Assembly: GCA_002385885.1 (NCBI GenBank)
Contig: DGEI01000037.1
Location: 31,922 to 56,556, forward strand
Length of the DNA stretch: 24,635 nucleotides
Reading direction: 5' to 3'
Source of the DNA: Firmicutes bacterium UBA3930
GTDB lineage: Bacteria > Bacillota > Clostridia > Caldicoprobacterales > Caldicoprobacteraceae
In this document: one piece after another, positions 1 to 7,604 of the stretch
How the letters are laid out: each line of letters starts with the position of its first letter
Position numbering within the stretch: the first letter of the stretch is position 1
The notes under the pieces: generated by a model
The model's input: the letters and a program-made list of their open reading frames with translations, nothing else
Told to the model about the DNA's origin: nothing
Databases searched by the model: none
Translations under genes and position numbers: made by a program

Positions 1-454
1 TAAATATTCTAAGAAGCATGGAGAACAAAGATAATTCATAATGCTTTTTTTTAGTGCAAATCTCAAAAATTATGCTGGCCAGATTATTACGGATTTCGTC
101 TATTGCTTTTAACTCATCTTCTTTTTTGAAATTAACAGAATTGCATTGGAATCTTACTTTACCTATATTGGTATGAGACATAACAGGTATGTTGGAATCG
201 ATCTGAATAATCAAGACTATGTTATTATTATAAGCCTTGTGAAAACAATGGATCTCCTTTGAATTGATAATGATAAAATCGTTAGTATTGAGTTTAAAAT
301 TTTCGTTTGAAACTGTTATACTTACACTGCCGCTGATAACAAAAACAATTTCTACTTCATCATGCAAATGGGGAGCATATTCCTTAATACCAACAATAAA
401 AGATTTTATTGGAATTTCATTTTTAAACTCAATAAACTCATATCGATGGTTCAT
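1..454 (-). CDS. AraC-family regulator, N-terminal part (cut by left edge)
   Basis: The minus-strand frame opens with ATG at 454 (start MNHRYEFIEF) and stays open to base 2, giving 151 residues before the window ends. A GGAGG ribosome binding site lies about 13 bases upstream (468-472). Residues about 25-75 look like the cupin sugar-sensing domain of AraC regulators: a PHLHDEVEIVFVISG segment, then beta-rich sequence, then NDFIIINSKEIHCF. The DNA-binding AraC helix-turn-helix domain would be C-terminal and lies outside the window, so the assignment rests on the cupin half alone. It follows the GH51 arabinosidase and hairpin 722-770, so it probably responds to a sugar released or imported by the neighbouring enzymes. 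A nested inverted repeat upstream (544-597) could be an operator. Confidence 0.75.
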   Translation of the reverse strand, partial: MNHRYEFIEFKNEIPIKSFIVGIKEYAPHLHDEVEIVFVISGSVSITVSNENFKLNTNDFIIINSKEIHCFHKAYNNNIVLIIQIDSNIPVMSHTNIGKVRFQCNSVNFKKEDELKAIDEIRNNLASIIFEICTKKKHYELSLFSMLLRIF

Positions 455-543
455 AATATACCCACACCCTCCATCTTCGAATAAAATGCCATATTCTCAT
501 TTTGAGGCTTCTGTGTTCCGGGTATATTTGAGCTTTATTGAGT

Positions 544-597
544 GCTGTTTTGTTATGATATACACAGCTTATCATCAGATAAAGATACTAAAACAGC
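544..597. promoter_or_regulatory. Nested inverted repeat upstream of the AraC gene
   Basis: GCTGTTTT (544-551) is matched by AAAACAGC (590-597), and inside it ATGATA (555-560) is matched by TATCAT (570-575). The element ends about 90 bases before the AraC start at 454. Its symmetry and place suit an operator, perhaps for autoregulation. I found no convincing -35/-10 pair beside it. The 455-721 stretch otherwise holds nothing I can support as a gene. Confidence 0.25.
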
Positions 598-721
598 CAT
601 GGCTTAAATTCTGGTATATCGTTTCTGTATTTCTTTTTTCATAACCTCCCTTTATACTGGCTTTTTGATGTTTTTCCCAGCATATTAATACCTCTGTATA
701 AACTGTGGCAAAACAATGAGA

Positions 722-770
722 TCCTGCCAATTCCAGTATTCCTGAATACGAAATGCTGGAATTGGCAGGA
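722..770 (-). terminator. Hairpin terminator after the GH51 gene
   Basis: A perfect 15-bp inverted repeat (722-736 with 756-770, arm core CCTGCCAATTCCAG) lies 18 bases downstream of the GH51 stop codon. In the minus-strand RNA it is followed by a mixed stretch containing TTGTTTT rather than a clean U-tract. It may therefore be an imperfect terminator or an mRNA-end stabilising hairpin that lets some transcription pass to the AraC gene. Confidence 0.5.
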
Positions 771-788
771 AATATCAAAACTATAAAC

Positions 789-2282
789 TCATGCAGTTTC
801 AACCTCCATGGATACTATAGCGCAGGGAGGCAGATCAAAATCTATTTTACCATCTTTTATTCCAAATCCTTTAAATTCTTCAGGAGCAACATTATCGGGA
901 TTATCAAAAGTATTATGAGCTGTAACTTCTCCATGAAGTATTCTTCCGGCAGCCTTTACCGGAGTTTCCCTGCCAAAGATCAAACTGCCTATTGCGTTAT
1001 TACTTGCAGAGATATTTACCAAAGTGATGTTTATTGTTCCCTGAGAATTTATTGATGCAGAAATATCGACGTGAGGCAGGCTTTGCTCGATTTTCTCAGG
1101 TTCCTCTTCCCATGTTATCGGGATGAAATCCGCGTCCTGATGCCCTTTATACAAGTCGAACACATGATAGGTGGGAGTCTTTATCATTTTTTCACCCTCT
1201 GTAAGGATGATAGCCTGCAGTACATTGATGGTTTGAGCAAGATTTGCCAGCCGGATTCTGTCAGAATATTTATGGAATATGTGGAACATCAATGCCGCGC
1301 ATAAAGCTGAACGCATGGTATTCTGCTGATACAGGTAACCGGGAGGCGTCCCGGGTTCATTGTTCACCCATATTCCCCACTCGTCCACGGCAAGGATAAC
1401 TTTCTTCTCCGGATCGTAGTAATCCATTATATTGATATGCTGTTTAATCCATTTCTCCTTTTTTAATGCATTAACAGCCGTGGCATACCAGCTCTTCTCA
1501 GTGAAAACAGTGCCGTGTGATTCTTCGCCTGGCCCTACATAACAATGCACCGAAAGGCCGCCCATCAGGCTGACGGGTATCTTTCTCATCAAGGTTTCCG
1601 TCCATTCAATATTTTCTGCGTTTGCGCCGCCGGCAATCCTGATTATTTGCGGTGTTTTCCACCAATCCGTTTTGCCCATGTCTTTGTAGTTTCTTACATA
1701 GGTTGCATACCTGCGGTATTCATGGGCATAATATTCTGCTTCCATGTAACCGCCGCAGCCCCAGTTTTCATTTCCTATACCAAAAAATTTAACGTTCCAT
1801 GCTTTATCCCGCCCGTTTTTTCTTCTCAGCTGAGCCATTGGCGATTGCCCGTCGTCGGTCAGGTACTCAATCCAGTCTCTCATCTCGCGTACCGTTCCGC
1901 TGCCCACGTTCCCGCATATGTATGCTTCACAGCCAATCTGTTCGCAAAGATCCATGAATTCGTGGGTACCGAAATGGTTGTTCTCAAGTACTCCGCCCCA
2001 ATGCACATTAACAATGGGTATGCGTTCCGTCTTAGGGCCTATGCCGTCCATCCAATGGTAATCATCGGCAAAACAGCCTCCAGGCCAACGTATGTTAGGC
2101 ACTTTTATTGCTTTCATCGCTTCCACAATGTCGGAACGGATTCCACGGACGTTTGGTATCTTGGAATCCTCCCCTACCCAGTAACCGCCGTATATGCACC
2201 GGCCAAGATGTTCGGAGAAATGCCCATATACATGCCTGTCTATCTTTGCCCCCCTGTTTCGGACATCAATAATAGCTTTCAT
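789..2282 (-). CDS. Alpha-L-arabinofuranosidase, GH51
   Basis: This retaining exo-glycosidase of 497 residues removes terminal alpha-L-arabinofuranose from arabinoxylan, arabinan or arabinosylated glycosides. The N-terminal half is the GH51 (beta/alpha)8 barrel, recognisable from YGHFSEHLGRCIYGG (residues 19-33) and NIRWPGGCFADDYHW (63-77). The acid/base is Glu172 in GIGNENWG and the nucleophile is Glu301 in AVDEWGIW. The last ~110 residues form the beta-sandwich typical of the family. Length is normal. There is no signal peptide, so it should act in the cytoplasm on imported oligosaccharides. The start is supported by AAGGAG seven bases upstream. It lies 83 bases after the unknown 733-residue protein and is probably co-transcribed with it. 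Confidence 0.93.
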   Translation of the reverse strand: MKAIIDVRNRGAKIDRHVYGHFSEHLGRCIYGGYWVGEDSKIPNVRGIRSDIVEAMKAIKVPNIRWPGGCFADDYHWMDGIGPKTERIPIVNVHWGGVLENNHFGTHEFMDLCEQIGCEAYICGNVGSGTVREMRDWIEYLTDDGQSPMAQLRRKNGRDKAWNVKFFGIGNENWGCGGYMEAEYYAHEYRRYATYVRNYKDMGKTDWWKTPQIIRIAGGANAENIEWTETLMRKIPVSLMGGLSVHCYVGPGEESHGTVFTEKSWYATAVNALKKEKWIKQHINIMDYYDPEKKVILAVDEWGIWVNNEPGTPPGYLYQQNTMRSALCAALMFHIFHKYSDRIRLANLAQTINVLQAIILTEGEKMIKTPTYHVFDLYKGHQDADFIPITWEEEPEKIEQSLPHVDISASINSQGTINITLVNISASNNAIGSLIFGRETPVKAAGRILHGEVTAHNTFDNPDNVAPEEFKGFGIKDGKIDFDLPPCAIVSMEVETA

Positions 2283-2316
2283 ATAAAAACTCCTTTCAAT
2301 GTTTGGTTTTTATATA

Positions 2317-2340
2317 TATACGCTTAAAATAAAGCATATA
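2317..2340 (-). other. Intercistronic hairpin before the GH51 gene
   Basis: A 9-bp stem (2317-2325 with 2332-2340) with a 6-base loop lies in the 83-base gap between the 733-residue protein and the GH51 gene. In minus-strand RNA one position is a U-G wobble, which would be a C-A mismatch in a plus-strand RNA. The region is AT-rich, so chance is a fair alternative. Confidence 0.25.
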
Positions 2341-2365
2341 GTGAGCTACGTACGTTATTGTAAAA

Positions 2366-4567
2366 TCATTTGAATTTTGCATATGCATCATATATCCGGT
2401 TTCTGGCAGCCCGTTCTTCAGGGCTGAGTTTCTGCGCCCCATCAATATCATATGCACCAAAAGTATCATATAAGCGGGAGTACTGATCGACCTCGATATA
2501 TGTCACCCAGGGCAGCCAGTGGTAGTTGCTTGCGAACACCTGATCAGCAAATCTGCCGCCCTCATGGGATAGACCCGGCAGTGCATATCCAAAACTGCCG
2601 TCCACATCGTTGGCCTGACGTGTGTTGTTATGGATAAACCTGGCAAAATCCAGGTAATGCTCATCTCCGGTGATTACATACAGCCTGTAGTAGATATACG
2701 AGCAGGCAGCCATGTACATGTCTCCTCCGCCACCGCCTATGGTAACAGGACTTTGCCCGCTGAAGGAGTTTTTAGTAAATGGATGGTTTGGCCACGGCAC
2801 CACCATGGGATAAGACCATACATACGTCCAGGATTCCGTGTAATCTGCCGCGCCGATCAGGGCTTCCAGCCACTTTTCCTCTCCGGTTAAGTCATACAGG
2901 GCCAAAAAGCCAAACATTGCATATATGCCGGATTCATTATCCATAATGTCAGCATTGTCACAGGTGGAACCACGGTATTCCATGTTTTTATACGTATTGT
3001 TATAAGCCCATTCCCCGGCCTTAAGCGCTGCCTGTTTGTATTTTTCATCACCGGTAACCAGGTAAAACTGGATCAGGAATCTTACAACGCTTATGGTATT
3101 AGCCTTTGAATCCATTCGCATGGAACCATCGCTGGTATTGTAAGCCCTGTAATAGCTGCCGTCCTCATTTTGGATCCGGACAAGCCAATCCGCTGCCTTC
3201 CGGCAGAATTCAAGCCACTCAGGGCGATCCTCACCTTTTTTCCTCATATATACATAAGCATCCAGGATGTTTTCGAGGCCGTCCGCAATCATCCTCGTCC
3301 AGAAAGGCATGGGTTCAAAACCTTCAATTGTCGGGTTATAGCATACATTGGGAGCTCCGATGTCAGTCATGGCGGTTCTTACCCAGAAATCAATGATGTT
3401 GATTCCTTTATTATAGGATTCAGGTTCATATTCCATGTCTCCATAGCGGATGAGCTGGTAACCGATACCCGGCTGCTGCCCAACAAAGCCGAACTGGAAT
3501 GAAACGCTGGAAATGTCCAACTGAGGCAACTGGCAGGAAAAAGGCAGTCCCCATGAATTGCCGTATTGACGTGTAAGCCTGGTAAGAGCCTTCATACAAT
3601 TGCGGTACTGGAGCTCATGATCCACATTATAAAACGGTTCTCTCAATCTTTTGTATACGGTTCTCCATGCATCGCGCATCATGGGGTAAAACCCATCGTA
3701 CTGGCCGAAGTTTACAGCAACTGCAAAGCTGTGGGTAAAGCCCTCCTCCATAGGATGATATGTCCTGGTCATGGATTTGCTGCCCGTATCGTAATCGACG
3801 TTATATCTTCTAAACCTCGGCATCTGGCCATCCGTTCCGGGGTATACGTAATCAATGGTAAGCCCGTCGCGGACCGTGCTGATCTCTTTGCGCAGCGGAT
3901 AGCCGTAATACAGGTAATTCAGCGTCTTGTTTTCAGGTTTGCTGATTCCAATGGAGCCTATAGTGAATTTCCTGTCTACAACATGTTCAGATCTCACAAA
4001 ATTGAGATCCCTCATGGTGATATCAGCAGCCCAGCGGGAAAGCATGATCATCTCCCCGGATGCTTTGTTTTGCACAGCAAACAGCGGGAGGGTATAGTTG
4101 ACCTCGTTGCGCCAGAAATATTCACAGTCAAGATCATATCCCATAACATAGGGAGCGGTAAATTCGTTCTGACGATACCAGTTGGCCGGCGCGAAACAGT
4201 TATAGTCACGTACATTGTCGGAAGCCGCAATAACAAATGCGATTTTTGAAGCAAAGCCCAAATCGTCTGTGTTTTTCAGAACGGTTACCGTACGGCAGAC
4301 CTTGATGCTGGAATCAATCAGTTCGTAGGTATCGGTGAAAGCCAGCTCAGATCCTGTGGGGAGCTTTAGTACGCCCTTTGCGGTAATCCGTCCATCTGTT
4401 TCAGATATATCGTCGTATGGTGCATCGTAAAATTCAGTAATTGAATATGCTGTTTTTATAAAAGCGTACATAGGCCTCTTATTGTAGTAAAGCAGGGAGC
4501 CGTCCTTCAGAACCTCAATACCACCATTTTGAAAACGCATAGTATACTTTCCTGAACAGATTTGCAT
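2366..4567 (-). CDS. Predicted alpha/alpha-toroid (six-hairpin) glycosidase-like protein, specificity unknown
   Basis: I cannot name a family for this 733-residue protein. About the first 290 residues look beta-rich, with repeated short strands and a region near LTIDYVYPGTDG, as in the beta-sandwich domains that precede catalytic toroids. From about residue 320 the sequence is mainly helical with aromatic repeats: WLEFCRKAADWLVRIQNEDGSY, QFYLVTGDEKYKQAALKAGEWAY, GFLALYDLTGEEKWLEA and YIYYRLYVITGDEHYLDFARF. This is the helical-hairpin repeat pattern of six-hairpin glycosidases and some polysaccharide lyases. There is no signal peptide. The start has an AGGAGG seven bases upstream. The GH51 gene follows closely, suggesting action on the same arabinose-containing substrate. 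Catalytic residues cannot be assigned by eye. Confidence 0.7.
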   Translation of the reverse strand: MQICSGKYTMRFQNGGIEVLKDGSLLYYNKRPMYAFIKTAYSITEFYDAPYDDISETDGRITAKGVLKLPTGSELAFTDTYELIDSSIKVCRTVTVLKNTDDLGFASKIAFVIAASDNVRDYNCFAPANWYRQNEFTAPYVMGYDLDCEYFWRNEVNYTLPLFAVQNKASGEMIMLSRWAADITMRDLNFVRSEHVVDRKFTIGSIGISKPENKTLNYLYYGYPLRKEISTVRDGLTIDYVYPGTDGQMPRFRRYNVDYDTGSKSMTRTYHPMEEGFTHSFAVAVNFGQYDGFYPMMRDAWRTVYKRLREPFYNVDHELQYRNCMKALTRLTRQYGNSWGLPFSCQLPQLDISSVSFQFGFVGQQPGIGYQLIRYGDMEYEPESYNKGINIIDFWVRTAMTDIGAPNVCYNPTIEGFEPMPFWTRMIADGLENILDAYVYMRKKGEDRPEWLEFCRKAADWLVRIQNEDGSYYRAYNTSDGSMRMDSKANTISVVRFLIQFYLVTGDEKYKQAALKAGEWAYNNTYKNMEYRGSTCDNADIMDNESGIYAMFGFLALYDLTGEEKWLEALIGAADYTESWTYVWSYPMVVPWPNHPFTKNSFSGQSPVTIGGGGGDMYMAACSYIYYRLYVITGDEHYLDFARFIHNNTRQANDVDGSFGYALPGLSHEGGRFADQVFASNYHWLPWVTYIEVDQYSRLYDTFGAYDIDGAQKLSPEERAARNRIYDAYAKFK

Positions 4568-4685
4568 ATTCCTACCTCCTATATATTTATTTATAAACAG
4601 CGTTATCCTGACTATATATAATCAGCCAGGAAACACTGCAAGCTGACTCCTTTATAAAACTTTCAGGCTCACTAAGCAGGTAATG

Positions 4686-4920
4686 CTAACTCCTCTGCCC
4701 GCAGTTAACCTTTCGGTACTGCGCCGGCGTCATTAGCATTTCTCTCTTAAACCGGCGGATAAATTTGCAGCAATATGGGCCGTCCTTCCATGTTGTGAAT
4801 AAATTGAACAAGCTGATTCGTAGATACGTTTTCAAGGATTAGCATCTGTTCGACAAGTATATCCAGGGAAACAGTTGTGTATATGGAATACAAAGTGTAA
4901 TTCTCCCCGCTCCGTATTAA
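4686..4920 (-). pseudogene. Decayed AraC-family regulator fragment
   Basis: Between about 4790 and 4686 the minus strand encodes KFIRRFKREMLMTPAQYRK and then a stop at 4686-4688. This is a close match to the end of an AraC helix-turn-helix domain (consensus FKRxxGMTPxQYRK). The frame has no start nearby. Upstream, a different frame (about 4890-4758) encodes 45 or so residues ending in a stop inside the AraC motif, so any original gene has lost most of its length and suffered at least one frameshift. There is no room for a cupin domain. It sits between the GH65-like and 733-residue genes, where an AraC regulator would be expected. The match is by eye, and the upstream boundary (4920) is approximate. 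Confidence 0.55.
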
Positions 4921-5001
4921 ATTTCAATCATGGGGTTATCTTTTATTTTAAATGATCAATCAATAATCGATAATACAGAAAATATTTATAATTATATATC
5001 A

Positions 5002-5031
5002 AGTATATCATATCCGGCTGCGTATTTTCAA
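5002..5031 (-). promoter_or_regulatory. Predicted sigma-A promoter upstream of the AraC remnant and the 733-residue gene
   Basis: On the minus strand TTGAAA (5026-5031) and TATACT (5002-5007) are separated by 18 bases, each hexamer one base from consensus. Transcription would run through the AraC remnant and reach the start at 4567 after a leader of about 430 bases. The stretch 4568-5220 holds this promoter, the AraC remnant and a short hairpin, and no other gene I can support. Confidence 0.5.
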
Positions 5032-5046
5032 TTAATAAAGACGGCT

Positions 5047-5069
5047 CATGTACCGAACAGGGGTACATG
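5047..5069 (-). terminator. Weak hairpin downstream of the GH65-like gene
   Basis: A perfect 8-bp stem (CATGTACC 5047-5054, GGTACATG 5062-5069) has a 7-base loop. In minus-strand RNA it is followed by CTTTATTAATT within about 10 bases. It lies about 150 bases after the stop of the GH65-like gene and just upstream of the promoter at 5002-5031, a sensible place for a terminator, but the U-tract is poor. Confidence 0.3.
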
Positions 5070-5220
5070 GGAAACCATTCTTCATATCAGGTTATCTAAT
5101 AAAACTCTGTTCGTCCCGTCAAATTTGCCGGATGCCGCCGGAAAAACCATGGGATACCCGTGCCTGTACTTCATATATATCATTACAAACTGATTTCTCC
5201 TTGTCAACAGCAGTTTGATT

Positions 5221-7290
5221 TTACGGCATTGGATTGATTCTTTCCCATTTAACTTCCCATTTCCCATCCCTGGGAAATCCCGGGACTGATTGATTTGAGT
5301 CCATTCCATCCCATCCTGCGGCCATCATGGCAGCAGCAATAAGCAGTCCCCCGTTCCCCGGAAGATAAAGAGGCAGATCGCTTTTGTCTCCCTGCTTGTT
5401 ATGCCCATTTGGAAGATAAGTATTTTTTGGTGAATCCATTAACAAAATATCGATTGCCGTATCAGGCTTTCCGAGCCTTGCCGCCGTCATTGCCATAACC
5501 GGGAAGTCCCATCCCCACATATGTTCGAACATCCAGCTGTCCAGCACCTTCTCCAGCGTCGCCAGCATCACCCTTTTGTCCACCATTGAACCGGGAAGCA
5601 TTCCCAGGGCACACAGCATGGAAGGATGATCAAAGTTAAACCCGGTAAACGTATCCGGACAGTTCTCATGAGCAAGGTAAACACCATTCTTCCGGGGAAG
5701 CCTGGCGAGTTTGGATATAATGTTATTCCATACAGGATTATCCGGCAGTCCAAGCCTGTTTCTCCAGCGGTTTGCCACCTCCAGGCCGTACCTCCAATAT
5801 TCAAGTTCAAAGGTTGGGTTCAGGGTAACCTCCGGCCTATGGTTCTCCTGGGCAGGAATCAAACCCGGTCCCAATACGTATCGATCGTTTTTCTCATCAT
5901 ACACTGTATATGAAGCCATAAACTCAGCCGTTTTGAATACAATATCACTGTATTTTTCCAGGGTCTGCTTATCCGGACGGGCCCTGTAACATAGTTCGGC
6001 ATATGTAATCGGGTGGGGCTGCTGCCATATCAGAAGAGGGCCTATTGGCGAAGGGCTGTCATATCCGTCGTATGCCACCATCTTTGGCCATCTGACCCCT
6101 TCATAACCCTGGGATCCGGCCAGCTCTTCCGCTTTATCCATGATGGACATATACCACCAGAGGCTTCTCTCCAGGAGTTCCGGACGATTCCAAAGGGGGA
6201 AATGGGCTGCATGCCAGTAATGCATTTCCAGGTGAAACTTACCGTACCAGCTGTTACACGTAAGCCCTGTTTCCTGGGGGGGCAGGGATCCCGCACACTG
6301 TATGGCGGTAAGATACTGGGAAAGCACAATACGCCTCTCCAGTTCAAGCGCCCGGCTATCCTCACTTTCTGCCAGTTCTATGGCCCCGCCTTCCGACCAG
6401 AAGCTCTCCCAGTGTTTAGCAGATGCCCTTTCAACCATTTCATAATCCAGTACGGTTTTCCGGATCTTAACGGGGGAAAACATACATGTAAATTCAATTA
6501 CATTCAGCCGTCCGCAAGCTTCCAGACAAAACGCATTTCTTCCGCATCTGGATAAGCTGGCGCTTTCATTGAATGATATTCTTACAAAATACCGTTCATC
6601 ATCCATAATTCTAAGCAAATCAATAAATCTTTCGCCAGCTGTTATAATTTTGGTATCATGCCTGTCATCGTTCTCCCAATCCGAGGCGGCCTTGTCCGGA
6701 GATCCATATGGAAAGCGAAAGAGTACCTTTAGTTTTCCCGCTTCAAAGATATCTGATTTCGCCCTTACGGAAACCGCATCGTATTCAGGATGACAGCATG
6801 TTTCCACATTCACAGGACAGCCGTTGATCGAGAAACTGCTTACAATTTTTCCATGCCACAAATCCAGTTCCTGGAGAATACTTCCCCTGTCAATCAGACC
6901 CATCATATTCTGCCCGGAATCGGAAAAATCAAATCCTATATTGCACAAGTTAAGCTTGTGAGGGTTCTGCCGCAGCCAATGAAACAGCTCTTCCTGTCCG
7001 TCGCTGGATGTGATGTATCCCACTTCCCGTCCATGTACATTGTATTTCTTCAGCTTCAGCTTGTCCCTGGAAATAGTCTCTGATTCAGGTCTCGGGAAGG
7101 AGTGCCACCCCCACTGGGACTGTGTACAAAGAGGAGTACCATCTTCATACATACAGGAAAAGGTCTGAAGCCCTGTAACATCCACGGTAAATGCAAATTC
7201 CCCATTGCCAACCGTTAACGGAGAGATGAAATCAAAATCTCTGAGGACCGGATTATGCCTTTTGACCAGCTCATACCTGTTAATGTTCAT
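5221..7290 (-). CDS. GH65/GH95-like six-hairpin glycosidase
   Basis: This 689-residue protein has an N-terminal beta-sandwich region (about 1-280) beginning RHNPVLRDFDFISPLTVGNGEFAF, the kind of opening seen in GH65-like and GH95-like proteins. A helical toroid follows (about 310-620). Within the toroid, WYGKFHLEMHYWHA (348-361), IGPLLIWQQPHPI (416-428), GPGLIPAQENHRP (474-486) and NPTFELEYWRYGLE are conserved-looking blocks rich in aromatic and acidic residues. Glu482 in PAQE is a candidate catalytic acid by position, but I cannot confirm it. No signal peptide is present, so action is probably cytoplasmic. The start is supported by GGGGAG six bases upstream. The neighbouring glycosidases point to plant glycan or glycoside breakdown; exact linkage and CAZy family remain open. 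Confidence 0.65.
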   Translation of the reverse strand: MNINRYELVKRHNPVLRDFDFISPLTVGNGEFAFTVDVTGLQTFSCMYEDGTPLCTQSQWGWHSFPRPESETISRDKLKLKKYNVHGREVGYITSSDGQEELFHWLRQNPHKLNLCNIGFDFSDSGQNMMGLIDRGSILQELDLWHGKIVSSFSINGCPVNVETCCHPEYDAVSVRAKSDIFEAGKLKVLFRFPYGSPDKAASDWENDDRHDTKIITAGERFIDLLRIMDDERYFVRISFNESASLSRCGRNAFCLEACGRLNVIEFTCMFSPVKIRKTVLDYEMVERASAKHWESFWSEGGAIELAESEDSRALELERRIVLSQYLTAIQCAGSLPPQETGLTCNSWYGKFHLEMHYWHAAHFPLWNRPELLERSLWWYMSIMDKAEELAGSQGYEGVRWPKMVAYDGYDSPSPIGPLLIWQQPHPITYAELCYRARPDKQTLEKYSDIVFKTAEFMASYTVYDEKNDRYVLGPGLIPAQENHRPEVTLNPTFELEYWRYGLEVANRWRNRLGLPDNPVWNNIISKLARLPRKNGVYLAHENCPDTFTGFNFDHPSMLCALGMLPGSMVDKRVMLATLEKVLDSWMFEHMWGWDFPVMAMTAARLGKPDTAIDILLMDSPKNTYLPNGHNKQGDKSDLPLYLPGNGGLLIAAAMMAAGWDGMDSNQSVPGFPRDGKWEVKWERINPMP

Positions 7291-7336
7291 GGATAACTCC
7301 CCATTCAGTTATTTTTTTACAAACCATGATTTACCT

Positions 7337-7342
7337 ATTATA
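7337..7342 (-). promoter_or_regulatory. Possible -10 element upstream of the GH65-like gene
   Basis: A perfect TATAAT lies on the minus strand at 7337-7342, about 47 bases before the ATG at 7290. No good -35 sits 17 bases upstream. The rest of 7291-7553 contains small repeats but no gene: a 14-bp palindrome TGCAGGATCCTGCA (7486-7499) and a tandem ACCGGGGTA pair around 7377-7399. Confidence 0.25.
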
Positions 7343-7553
7343 AGGGCAATCATGACGCATCCAGAGCAGGGTAATATGTACCCCGGTTATACCCCGGTGT
7401 CCCTGCCTTACTCTCCGTGCATCCTTTTCTTAAAGGCCCTTAACCGGAAATACATCTCCCCGGGTACTTGATCTGTTTTCATAAATGCAGGATCCTGCAA
7501 ATCCCGCCAGGTTAACGCCTGGGCATTTCCAATGCAGAAAACTTTGCTGTTTT

Positions 7554-7581
7554 AAAGGGCTGTTGTAATCAACAGCCCTTT
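7554..7581 (-). terminator. Rho-independent-type terminator after the FAD oxidoreductase
   Basis: A perfect 12-bp stem (AAAGGGCTGTTG 7554-7565 paired with 7570-7581) has a 4-base loop and lies 23 bases after the stop at 7605. In minus-strand RNA the 3' arm ends in UUU and continues UUUAAAAC across the stem end, a short but usable U-tract. It separates the FAD oxidoreductase from the GH65-like gene. Confidence 0.7.
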
Positions 7582-7604
7582 TATTATCAGTATAATATGT
7601 GCTT

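Noticed and set aside
575..802. 75-codon minus-strand frame between GH51 and AraC
   Set aside because: It runs through the 722-770 hairpin and overlaps the GH51 end, with no protein-like features.
1545..2327. 260-codon plus-strand open frame
   Set aside because: It lies entirely opposite the GH51 gene, has no family resemblance or ribosome binding site, and is explained by the codon use of the real gene.
3566..4249. 227-codon plus-strand open frame
   Set aside because: Antisense to the 733-residue protein; composition looks like translated complement and there is no start signal.
4930..5193. 87-codon plus-strand frame in the intergenic region
   Set aside because: It crosses the minus-strand promoter and hairpin, lacks a ribosome binding site and matches nothing I recognise.
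6013..6555. 180-codon plus-strand open frame
   Set aside because: Antisense to the GH65-like gene with no recognisable domain.
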